The notes: generated by a model not told the origin, from the sequence alone. DNA of 6,091 nucleotides from Desulfurellales bacterium (GCA_027064405.1 JAMOPP010000183.1:1-6091); one strand, 5' to 3'; counted from the stretch's first letter, positions 1 through 5,857 are shown. A program made the numbers and translations.

Positions 1-315
1 TGCTGGGAATCATCTGATATTGCTTTAAAAGTCTCTGATAGTCGGCGCATACTGGCTGTCTCTATTGAAATGATGCAACAGACCAGGTAAAGGTTTCCGT
101 TTCCAGTATGCCATTGAAAGAGCATCCTTTACTAACTGGATTTTTATCCGTTTGTCCATGGCCCAGCCTACTTACCTGATGGGAAAACAAGTCTATTATC
201 ACTGATAGATACAACCAGCCTTCTGATGTCCAAATATAGGTTATCTCGCTGCCCAAACCATATTGGGCTTATCCACCTGAAATTGACGATCTAATAATAT
301 TGGGTCAATCCGAAA
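1..315 (-). pseudogene. Decayed IS3-family transposase (integrase core), partial
   Basis: Read on the minus strand, this is the central rve/DDE part of an IS3-family transposase, the enzyme that would cut and join the element's ends. Recognisable pieces in order are LLDRQFQVDKPNMVW (about 299-258), then GSEITYIWTSEGWLYL and VIIDLFSHQV (about 253-172), then WAMDKRIKIQLVKDAL and PGLLHHFNRDSQYA (about 165-46), then DYQRLLKQYQMIPS (43-1). The four pieces alternate between two reading frames, so there are at least three frameshifts, near 254, 170 and 44. The family's first catalytic Asp (normally in a W-x-x-D-I-T-Y motif) is Glu here (codon 245-247). The second (normally H-S-D-R-G-S-Q-Y) is Asn (codon 64-66). 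It cannot make active enzyme. The 3' part lies beyond base 1. The 5' part, including any orfA, is missing or unrecognisable above about 315. Confidence 0.88.
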
Positions 316-414
316 CTCTCAACGGTTTTTGAGGAATGATTTCACCCTATAATAGTTCTTGAGTCAGAGGTAAAAGGTCGGCGTTCTTTTGCCGTCGGCG
401 CATTCAGGTTCAGC

Positions 415-493
415 ATGGTAAGGTGAATTTGTCAAGGCTGCGTAACGGAGTGCAGCACCCGAAGGGTTTGACCTTGACGAATTCAACATCCAT
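415..493. repeat. Imperfect palindrome that can fold as a three-way junction
   Basis: An outer stem of 14 pairs joins 424-437 (tgaatttgtcaagg) to 472-485 (ccttgacgaattca), with a single T-G wobble at 430/479. Beyond a small interior loop, atgg at 415-418 can pair with ccat at 490-493. Inside the outer stem are two short hairpins: ctgc at 438-441 with gcag at 452-455, and accc at 457-460 with gggt at 464-467 closed by a GAA loop. The result is a compact cloverleaf of about 79 bases, in a block richer in G+C than its neighbours. It has no tRNA signatures. It could be an interspersed palindromic repeat, the end of a small non-autonomous element, or a structured RNA; the sequence alone does not decide. 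Confidence 0.6.
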
Positions 494-508
494 ACTATCA
501 GTCTTTTT

Positions 509-724
509 TCATATATCGAATGCTTTTTCTAACATCATTTTTCTAATGTTAGGGGATCTTGATATTCCAGCGTAGATTCCGGTATGTTTTATAATCATGT
601 AAAATGATGCTATTCCCTGAAACGATAGTATATACGAGAAAATGAACGTTTGAGAAATCCAGATATAGCCAAAAAAAACTCCAGGGATCGAAAAATTCTT
701 TCTATCTATGATTTTTGATATGTA
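509..724 (-). pseudogene. Possible remnant of a small hydrophobic protein gene
   Basis: A minus-strand frame is open for 71 codons, from a TGA at 725-727 to a TGA at 509-511. It has no ATG, GTG or TTG start upstream of most of its length; the first in-frame ATG is at 596-598, near the end. The predicted peptide has a hydrophobic middle (including IWISQTFIFSYILSFQG) and a basic, polar tail (SRSPNIRKMMLEKAFDI). In the neighbouring frame upstream, across an A5 run near 712-716, another stretch of about 30 codons is open. The two could be one gene broken by a frameshift. Open frames of this length also arise by chance in AT-rich DNA and I recognise no family, so this is a weak call. Confidence 0.2.
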
Positions 725-867
725 TCATGTTTTTCACCTACAGTTTGGTTAACATCCGACCTTTTTATACCAAAACGTAGAGCAAAAAAACAACCTAAAA
801 ATATATGTATTTACAATTATATCAATTGGTTAGTTGTTGTAATTTTTACGGGCTCATCAATAGTGAT

Positions 868-873
868 GGAGAG
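868..873 (+). promoter_or_regulatory. Ribosome binding site deciding the nuclease start
   Basis: GGAGAG lies seven bases before the ATG at 881. This favours ATG 881 over the in-frame GTG at 863 and ATG at 866. Neither of those has a purine-rich sequence at suitable spacing, and the GGAGAG would fall inside the coding sequence if they were used. Confidence 0.7.
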
Positions 874-880
874 TAATGAA

Positions 881-1411
881 ATGCTAAATTACCCAGAGCT
901 TAATCTTCGTTGGAAAAAGGCTACATCGCAGGGAGATATACAGGGTGTAGTGGAATATCTTATTAGCAAATGGCTTGATGATTACTATGAGTTAGTCGGT
1001 GAAGCACATACCCAGGTCGTTGAAACCAGTAATACAGGGTTCTCATACCTATTTGATATTGGCCAAGAGCGTTTAATAGCAGCTTGGGGTATTAGTAAGG
1101 GAAAGAATAATAAGCTGCGGGATAAGTCTCGAATGAGAGGATATCCTCTAAGTGCGGGGAAAAAATATCATAGAGGTCACGCTATACCTCATAGCTTAGG
1201 AGGTGGAACTGACATAAATATTGTGCCTCAAAGAGGTTCTGTGAATATTGGATCTTTTCGTGTGCTTGAGAATAGAGCGGTTAACACACCGGGGGCGTTG
1301 TATTTTACGTATTGGGAGTATCAAGAGCTCAGCACTCAAACTCCAACAAGAGTCCAGCAAGGAATTCTTTGTCCGGGGAAAATGCCAGATATAAGATGGC
1401 ACAAAAATTGA
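881..1411 (+). CDS. Stand-alone DNA/RNA non-specific endonuclease-like protein
   Basis: This is a 176-residue protein starting at ATG 881; using GTG 863 would add six residues. Its C-terminal half matches the His-Me finger pattern of DNA/RNA non-specific endonucleases, the kind also found as nuclease tips of polymorphic toxins. Visible motifs are KYHRGHAIPHSLGG (residues 95-108), with R98, H100 and H104 as likely catalytic or metal-site residues, then NIVPQ (113-117), N122 and E130 in a V-N-I-G-S-F-R-V-L-E segment, then a beta-rich tail. By family knowledge it would cut nucleic acid using a divalent metal; the substrate is unknown. Residues 1-90 are an unassigned N-terminal region. There is no signal peptide, transmembrane segment, delivery domain or adjacent immunity-like gene, so it should act in the cytoplasm unless exported by an unseen route. 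An attC-like site begins 18 bases after the stop, marking it as a probable integron cassette gene. The fold is fairly secure; the biological role (defence, toxin or DNA processing) is not. Confidence 0.78.
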   Translation: MLNYPELNLRWKKATSQGDIQGVVEYLISKWLDDYYELVGEAHTQVVETSNTGFSYLFDIGQERLIAAWGISKGKNNKLRDKSRMRGYPLSAGKKYHRGHAIPHSLGGGTDINIVPQRGSVNIGSFRVLENRAVNTPGALYFTYWEYQELSTQTPTRVQQGILCPGKMPDIRWHKN

Positions 1412-1429
1412 TATTGAAAACAAATTTTG

Positions 1430-1513
1430 GCCTAACAATGGCGTGGAGTTGGAGCCACTTCCGCAGTGCAAATCTTGTGCTACTACGGTGTCCCGCTCAC
1501 GCTGATGTTAGCT
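1430..1513 (+). other. attC: attC-like recombination site of an integron gene cassette
   Basis: The 84-bp site has the architecture expected of attC and lies in the usual place and orientation just downstream of a short gene. R'' is gcctaac (1430-1436), a perfect RYYYAAC. R' is gttagct (1507-1513), GTTRRRY with one mismatch. Five bases pair between them (1432-1436 with 1507-1511). After four-base unpaired spacers come L'' gcgtggag (1441-1448) and L' ctcacgc (1496-1502). These pair completely except for one extra G at 1446, matching the extrahelical base that sets strand choice by integron integrases. The terminal part (1449-1495) pairs only weakly, for example gga 1451-1453 with tcc 1491-1493. 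The length falls in the known attC range of about 57-141 bp. No second attC or integrase gene is visible in the window. Confidence 0.72.
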
Positions 1514-1658
1514 TATGTAAATGGTCATAATAAAGTGAGCCAAAAATGGTCTTGACATGGGGTTCGCCTTAGAATACCCTTCCCTTTGTTTTTATTGTTC
1601 TTAACAGAGTGTCCATTTCAATTAAATCACTTCAATTTCACCCTACACATCTATCCGT

Positions 1659-3791
1659 TTACCAACCCTGCGGCAACCGGGCATCCCCCTGTTTTTTGTA
1701 ACCGATCCTTTCTTGGTTTTTGAATGCTATTTTTGCTCTTTTAAGGTATTCTTTTGCTTCCCTGTTGTTGGGATCTAATCTCAATACCTTGCTGAAACAA
1801 TTGATTGCCTTTAAGTAATCTCCTTTGTTCATAAATTGACGTCCTTTCTCACAGTGTTGTTTAATTGCACTATTTAAATCTCGTAAATTTTGTTTAGCTA
1901 AATGCAGTTTTTCTTTAGCATCATTATGATTTGGATCTATTTCTAATACCTTTTTAAAAAAAAATATGGCACTTGAAAAGTTTTTCCCTCTCAATGATCT
2001 AATTCCCTCAGAATAGTATTTGTCTATTTTTGTTTTTGTTTTGCTCTTCTTTTGCTTGGTTGCAAATTTTAGATATTTATTTGGTTCTTTGTTATGTTGG
2101 TTTACCGATAAAGCAGTTTGAAACTTTTTAGTTGCACTGTCATATTTTTCTCTTCTCAAATATGATGCCAACTTTTCCGAGCTGTCTGCCTTTTTTTCTT
2201 TTATCTGAAGTTTAGTTTGCAGTTCTTCCAGTTTGTTTTTGCATTTTGCCATTTTCTTTTTATTTGATTCCAACATGCAGTATTGTAGATAAAAAGATAT
2301 GGCCTGGCGAATCTTACCTTTTGTTTCGCAAATATCTGCTAATTCTTTATAAGGAAGAGGAAATGTTCGATTTAAGGAAATGGCCTTTTTAAATTCAGAA
2401 AATGAATTGTCAAGTTGTCCATGTTTTTTGTAAACTATACCCATAAGGTAGTGAATCTGATGACTATTTTTTTGAAGCCCCAGTCTTTTGCATAAAACAT
2501 CTACCGCTCTATTGTAGTCCCCGGCTTTTAGTAATCTCTTAGCCAGTAAGACATAGTCATCATGGGTCACTGGTACAGAAATAGATTTTCTATTTGAAAA
2601 GTCATTTTTATTTTGGGCAATAGATTGATAAATTTTAATCTCTTCGGGTAAATTCCCCGCAGCTTGCTGCGATTCAATTTTCGCAGTTGGTTGTTGATAC
2701 CCCGGCAGCTTGCTGCGGGGTAGTTCATTTTTTGAAACATTAAATCTTTTGAACAGATAAATAGTAATAACACCTGTCAAAAGCACAACAAATAAAATAA
2801 CCGCCTTTTTTAAGATTCCTTTTCCGAGAAACTGAGTTAGGGACAAAACAGGTTTTTTCTTTTTGATAGTCGCTGCTTTATCTGTATTTTCAGAGTGAAT
2901 ATTTCTATATAGGGTATCATTATCAGCATTATGAATATCTGTCAATGAAACCTGACAGGCAATGATATCATTGTACAATTTTTTGCAACTCTGATATCGT
3001 TCATCTGGGTTTTTGGCTAGACATCTTTTGAGTATCTGGTTGAATTCTGATGAAAAATCAGGCATAATCGAGGTGATATTTGGAGGATCTTCAGTTAAAA
3101 TTTTTTTTATAACTATTGCAATATTTTCACCTGAAAAGGGCTTTTGACCCGTTATCATCTCATATAAAACTACTCCGATGGAAAAAATATCGGAACGATA
3201 ATCTACTTTGCCTTTTTTTAACTGTTCTGGTGACATATAGCTCGGGGTACCCACAAGAGTCAGATTCTCGGTAATGTCAAACTCAGATGTCCTTGCTATT
3301 CCAAAATCAACTATAACAACTTTCTCATTATTAGTTACAAGAATATTTCCAGGTTTAATGTCGCAATGAATTACACCTCTTTGATGGGCATATGACATAG
3401 CATTACAGATTTGACCCATTATGCTATAAATTTGCCCAAGAAAAAGCTTTCCTTGAGATGTAATTAATTGTTTTAGGCTTTTGCCTTCAACAAATTCCAT
3501 TGCTATATACAATATTTCTGAATCCTCGCCGACCTCGTAAATTGTGACGATATTTTGGTGGTTTAAATTACCCGTTAATCTTGCTTCGTTTAGAAAATAC
3601 TTTTTCCACTTTTCCAGGTTTACAGTTTCTCGGATTGAATCTAATCTGATTCTTTTAATAGCTACCTTTCTCTTTATATAGGGATCAATGGCCTCATAAA
3701 CGATACCCATTCCACCTCTTCCCACTTCTCTAATTATCTTATATTTCCCTATGTGATTTGGTAGATCACTATGATTAGTTATCAAAGCCAA
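1659..3791 (-). CDS. Transmembrane Hanks-type Ser/Thr protein kinase with TPR repeats
   Basis: This 710-residue protein would phosphorylate Ser/Thr on partner proteins at the inner membrane. The kinase domain covers about residues 17-280: glycine loop GRGGMG (24-29), VAIK lysine K46, helix-C E69, catalytic loop HCDIKPGN (D144, K146, N149), DFG (162-164) and GTPSYMSPE (181-189). All core residues are present, but the usual HRD is HCD, so the Arg that couples to activation-loop phosphorylation is absent. Residues 281-329 form a basic juxtamembrane linker, 330-347 one membrane span, and 348-410 a polar linker carrying two palindrome-encoded segments. TPR-like repeats follow at about 411-440, 445-510, 589-622 and 643-676, on the far side of the membrane if topology is as usual for bacterial PknB-type kinases. 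The start is TTG 3791, supported by AAGGTG five bases upstream. The gene follows the lipoprotein gene on the same strand after 168 bp, so they may be co-transcribed or linked in function. Its last ten codons are unusually G+C-rich. Target and ligand are unknown. Confidence 0.93.
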   Translation of the reverse strand: MALITNHSDLPNHIGKYKIIREVGRGGMGIVYEAIDPYIKRKVAIKRIRLDSIRETVNLEKWKKYFLNEARLTGNLNHQNIVTIYEVGEDSEILYIAMEFVEGKSLKQLITSQGKLFLGQIYSIMGQICNAMSYAHQRGVIHCDIKPGNILVTNNEKVVIVDFGIARTSEFDITENLTLVGTPSYMSPEQLKKGKVDYRSDIFSIGVVLYEMITGQKPFSGENIAIVIKKILTEDPPNITSIMPDFSSEFNQILKRCLAKNPDERYQSCKKLYNDIIACQVSLTDIHNADNDTLYRNIHSENTDKAATIKKKKPVLSLTQFLGKGILKKAVILFVVLLTGVITIYLFKRFNVSKNELPRSKLPGYQQPTAKIESQQAAGNLPEEIKIYQSIAQNKNDFSNRKSISVPVTHDDYVLLAKRLLKAGDYNRAVDVLCKRLGLQKNSHQIHYLMGIVYKKHGQLDNSFSEFKKAISLNRTFPLPYKELADICETKGKIRQAISFYLQYCMLESNKKKMAKCKNKLEELQTKLQIKEKKADSSEKLASYLRREKYDSATKKFQTALSVNQHNKEPNKYLKFATKQKKSKTKTKIDKYYSEGIRSLRGKNFSSAIFFFKKVLEIDPNHNDAKEKLHLAKQNLRDLNSAIKQHCEKGRQFMNKGDYLKAINCFSKVLRLDPNNREAKEYLKRAKIAFKNQERIGYKKQGDARLPQGW
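2655..2671. repeat. Palindromic element copy A inside the kinase gene
   Basis: The sequence ccccgcagcttgctgcg contains a perfect 14-bp palindrome (cgcagc-tt-gctgcg, 2658-2671). It shares a 16-base string, apart from one inserted G, with copy B 27 bp away. On the minus strand it is translated as part of ESQQAAGN (about residues 373-380), in a different reading frame from copy B. Its G+C content stands out from the AT-rich gene. Confidence 0.75.
2698..2722. repeat. Palindromic element copy B inside the kinase gene
   Basis: A near-perfect palindrome: the outer arms tacccc and ggggta enclose the same cagc-tt-gctg core as copy A, with one extra G at 2704/2705. It is translated on the minus strand as LPRSKLPGY (about residues 357-365), immediately after the transmembrane segment. 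This copy has complete outer arms, while copy A has lost the right-hand gggg, so copy B looks like the fuller form of the element. Confidence 0.78.
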
Positions 3792-3796
3792 CAGTA

Positions 3797-3802
3797 CACC
3801 TT
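3797..3802 (-). promoter_or_regulatory. Ribosome binding site for the TTG-started kinase
   Basis: On the minus strand AAGGTG stands five bases before the TTG at 3791-3789. It is a reasonable anti-SD match and the main reason for accepting a TTG start. The next in-frame TTG (3785-3783) would sit 11 bases away. The kinase domain itself begins at about residue 17, so either start leaves it intact. Confidence 0.55.
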
Positions 3803-3874
3803 GAATTGAACAAAAGAACTCAGTTAGTTGTAATTATTTTCCATATGGATTTGGATCCTAATTTGGTAATGTGT

Positions 3875-3938
3875 TTCCTCGACGTTTTGTGTGGATTTTA
3901 TTATAAAAAGGATCAGACTCACACGAAGCGTTGAGGAA
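3875..3938. repeat. Long inverted repeat in the kinase-lipoprotein intergenic gap
   Basis: Arms 3875-3893 and 3920-3938 pair over 19 bases: 16 Watson-Crick pairs plus three G-T positions (3881/3932, 3885/3928, 3888/3925), around a 26-base AT-rich loop. As plus-strand RNA the three positions are G-U wobbles; as minus-strand RNA they become C-A mismatches. All substitutions in one arm therefore look tolerated on the plus strand. There is no T tract after the stem on either strand, so it is not a standard intrinsic terminator. It could be an operator-like site, an RNA structure antisense to the mRNA, or a relic of a small inverted-repeat element. Confidence 0.65.
3900..3905 (-). promoter_or_regulatory. 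Candidate -10 box for the kinase gene
   Basis: On the minus strand this is TATAAT, a perfect -10 hexamer, about 110 bases upstream of the kinase start and inside the loop of the inverted repeat. The sequence 16-18 bases upstream has no good TTGACA match (TTCGTG at best), and no extended -10 TG is present. AT-rich loops produce such hexamers by chance, so confidence is low. Confidence 0.25.
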
Positions 3939-3959
3939 CCCCTATAGTTGCTGCTAAAT

Positions 3960-5768
3960 CTACGAGACATTTAACTTGGTTTCTGTTAAATCAATCATCA
4001 AGTCATATATTTTTTTTGAAGTTTTGTTATTTTTTTTTGCTTTTTTACAGTACAAATACCCTTGGGCAAGGGATTTAAGAGCCTCCGAATATTCTTTTCT
4101 CTTTACATAGAACGTTGCCCACTCCAGGAATCTTTTTTCTCTATCTTCAAATATTTTTCCAATTATGGTTGCAATTTTGTCAATTAGTTTATTTAGTAAT
4201 TCTTCTTCAATTTCTGTCTCTGTAGGTAATTCTAAAGGATCATCAATTATATTTGTCCCTTCTACCGGTTCTTGAAATGTATCAGATTTCTCAACTGAAT
4301 CTTTGAAATCCTCTGCATATACAATGGCGGCTTTATTTGTATCAAAAATGCGAACCGATACATTGCCAAATGCCTTTAAAGTTACCTTTCCTTTTTTATA
4401 ATGAACAAATTTAAATTTATCGCGAGTTTGTGTCATAGGCGGTACGTATGGCCATTTTTTAGTATTCTTACCATAAATTTTTATCATTCTCAAAAATTCA
4501 GAGTTCTGGATTTTCTCCTGTCCAAGCTTCACTTTTGCAATGACCGTTCTTTTTGAGCTACTTTTATCCACTTTAAACAAGGACACATTACCAGTAACTA
4601 TCATTTGAACTCCCAATAAGTTTCCGATATCTTCTAACTTTCTCCGCCTTTCCATAATTAATAGATCTATTCTTTCTCTTTCTACTATACTTATTCCATA
4701 AGGGAGGCTTTTAAACAGTCTACTAATCAAAGCATCAGATAACAACTTTCCAATGTCTGGGTTGTTAACTGGTGCATTAAAAGTAGCAATAGCGATATAC
4801 TTTTGGATCTTTTGATTTACTATATCCTCTACATCTCTATACAGTTGAAAGATTCGAATATCGTTTGGGGCAAGCTTTTTTGCTTTTATTAAATTTATGT
4901 AAGCTAAATAATTATTACCAGAATTGAACTGAGTTTTTGCTTTATCATAGTAGTATCGACTACCTAAAGACCTTATTTTTATTATTTCATCATTTAATTT
5001 TCCACAATCTGAGTTGGTAAGGGCTTGATATGCCGTAAAATATCTGTTTTGGGATTTCCAAACAGAGAGTTTCACTAACAACTGTTTTATTTTTGCTTTT
5101 TTTATTTTGAGCTGTAATATTTTTAGGTTAGGAGACTCTGGTGCAATCTGGACCAATTTATTATAAACAACATCTGCTTCTTCTCCGTTTTCATTGATCA
5201 GTAATTTATCGATTTGCTGTAAATATCTTTCCTTAAGTTCCTCTATATTTTTATTTAATTTAGATATCTTAGCCAATAATCGCCTATTACTTTCGTCCAT
5301 TTGTATGGCTTTCTTAAGCACATTAAGAGCTTTTAAATACTCTCCTTTTGATAGCAACTTATCTGCTTTCTTTTCTAAGGCATTGACACTGGACAATAAA
5401 CGTCTTTTTTCTTGATTATATTCTGCTATCTTGTCGGAAATCCTATGTGAGAGGTTATAATGTAAGCTATCCGAAAGTATAGATATAGCTGAATTGATTG
5501 ATTTAATCGTCGGTGGAGATGACTGGTGATAGGCTTTGTAAGCCTCACTTAGAACCTTATCTTCAATCATGTTTTTTGTCTTATGGATAGCACGCAAAAT
5601 TACATCGCGTTGGCTTTGAGTAACAGCCTTTGATAATGCTCTCTCGTAATATTCAAGGGCTTTTATATAATTGTTTTGACGAAACTGCAGATTAGCTGCA
5701 TTGTATTCAGCGGAAGTAGCACATCCTGAGACTACAATTAACAATGATATGATAATTAATCTTTTCAT
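3960..5768 (-). CDS. TPR lipoprotein with CsgG/LpoB-like domain
   Basis: A 602-residue protein with a short signal peptide (MKRLIIISLLIVVSGC) and a lipobox V-S-G-C placing the lipidated Cys at residue 16. The mature protein should sit on the periplasmic side of a membrane, most likely the outer membrane since no Asp follows the Cys. Residues 20-320 are helical with TPR-like repeats, for example QNNYIKALEYYERAL (31-45) and KGEYLKALNVLKKAIQMDES (141-160). Residues about 323-550 resemble the CsgG/LpoB/TolB-N fold: a YIAIATFN strand, a helix ending SRLFKSL, then ISIVERERIDLLIMERR (359-375) and LLGVQMIVTGNVSLF (384-398). A long insert and a further helical hairpin close the protein. By family knowledge such domains assemble at the envelope as secretion pores or as activators of cell-wall enzymes; which applies here is not visible. 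The ATG start has AAGAGAG seven bases upstream. The kinase gene follows on the same strand. Confidence 0.85.
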   Translation of the reverse strand: MKRLIIISLLIVVSGCATSAEYNAANLQFRQNNYIKALEYYERALSKAVTQSQRDVILRAIHKTKNMIEDKVLSEAYKAYHQSSPPTIKSINSAISILSDSLHYNLSHRISDKIAEYNQEKRRLLSSVNALEKKADKLLSKGEYLKALNVLKKAIQMDESNRRLLAKISKLNKNIEELKERYLQQIDKLLINENGEEADVVYNKLVQIAPESPNLKILQLKIKKAKIKQLLVKLSVWKSQNRYFTAYQALTNSDCGKLNDEIIKIRSLGSRYYYDKAKTQFNSGNNYLAYINLIKAKKLAPNDIRIFQLYRDVEDIVNQKIQKYIAIATFNAPVNNPDIGKLLSDALISRLFKSLPYGISIVERERIDLLIMERRRKLEDIGNLLGVQMIVTGNVSLFKVDKSSSKRTVIAKVKLGQEKIQNSEFLRMIKIYGKNTKKWPYVPPMTQTRDKFKFVHYKKGKVTLKAFGNVSVRIFDTNKAAIVYAEDFKDSVEKSDTFQEPVEGTNIIDDPLELPTETEIEEELLNKLIDKIATIIGKIFEDREKRFLEWATFYVKRKEYSEALKSLAQGYLYCKKAKKNNKTSKKIYDLMIDLTETKLNVS

Positions 5769-5782
5769 TATAAATCTCTCTT

Positions 5783-5857
5783 GGTTCTATCAGCCATTTT
5801 GTGTGAAATTTCTTTCAGTCAATTTTGATGAACCTGTAAAAAGTAGAACCGATGGCT
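5783..5857 (-). promoter_or_regulatory. Leader with crossing complementarities before the lipoprotein start
   Basis: In the minus-strand leader, AGCCAU (5857-5852) is followed after two bases by GGUUCUA (its plus-strand complement is tagaacc, 5844-5850). About 46 bases later come AUGGCU (5797-5792) and UAGAACC (5789-5783), immediately before the AAGAGAG ribosome binding site (5782-5776). The two pairings cross, so they could form a pseudoknot or act as alternatives next to the site of translation initiation. Short matches like these can be chance. Confidence 0.3.

Larger units (their letters stand above)
316..862. other. Gene-poor stretch between IS3 relic and nuclease gene
   Basis: No convincing intact gene lies here on either strand. 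About 361-487 is visibly richer in G+C than its surroundings. It carries the folded repeat described separately and two copies of GTCGGCG (377-383 and 394-400). From about 500 the sequence becomes strongly AT-rich. It holds a small hairpin with 7-bp arms (ctaacat at 529-535 and atgttag at 546-552) that has no T tract, so it is not a standard terminator. It also holds a weak minus-strand open frame (509-724). I could not find a good -35/-10 pair for the nuclease gene. The nearest -10-like hexamer is TACAAT at 812-817, without a matching -35. Confidence 0.6.
830..1507 (+). mobile_element. Probable integron gene cassette (5' boundary uncertain)
   Basis: A cassette runs from the TT after a crossover G to the G of its own R' box. 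The 3' limit is therefore G1507. For the 5' limit the best-placed candidate is GTTAGTT at 829-835, which would give a 678-bp cassette with a 51-base leader before the nuclease start, a typical layout. An alternative is GTTAGGG at 548-554, which better complements R'' (GCCTAAC) but gives a 959-bp cassette with a long empty leader. Neither is a perfect GTTRRRY, and neither is preceded by a recognisable upstream attC. The unit may be a lone cassette inserted at a secondary site or the end of a decayed array. Confidence 0.42.

Noticed and set aside
41..403. A shared 10-mer GTCGGCGCAT at 41-50 and 394-403
   Set aside because: The match does not extend usefully on either side (only scattered identity to 15 bases). 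The first copy is explained by the transposase reading, so a duplication is not supported.
418..487. The folded repeat as a second attC site
   Set aside because: RYYYAAC-like ATTCAAC (481-487) and a GTTRRRY-like box occur, but in reversed order on either strand for attC, and the stem is continuous rather than split into R and L boxes with spacers.
529..552. A 7-bp-arm hairpin as an intrinsic terminator
   Set aside because: The stem is short and AT-rich, with no T tract after it on either strand at the proper place.
1196..1471. A 91-codon minus-strand frame opposite the nuclease gene
   Set aside because: It overlaps the well-supported nuclease gene and attC-like site, resembles no family, and lacks a ribosome binding site; it is a shadow frame.
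1552..1580. TTGACA at 1552-1557 as a plus-strand promoter
   Set aside because: The hexamer 17 bases downstream is TACCCT, a poor -10, and no plus-strand gene follows; the next gene runs in the opposite direction.
2567..2773. A 68-codon minus-strand frame within the kinase gene
   Set aside because: It lies in another frame of the kinase coding sequence and has no independent support.
5194..5415. A 73-codon plus-strand frame inside the lipoprotein gene
   Set aside because: It is antisense to a TPR-coding region; its Leu/Ser-rich composition is what antisense of Lys/Glu-rich codons produces.
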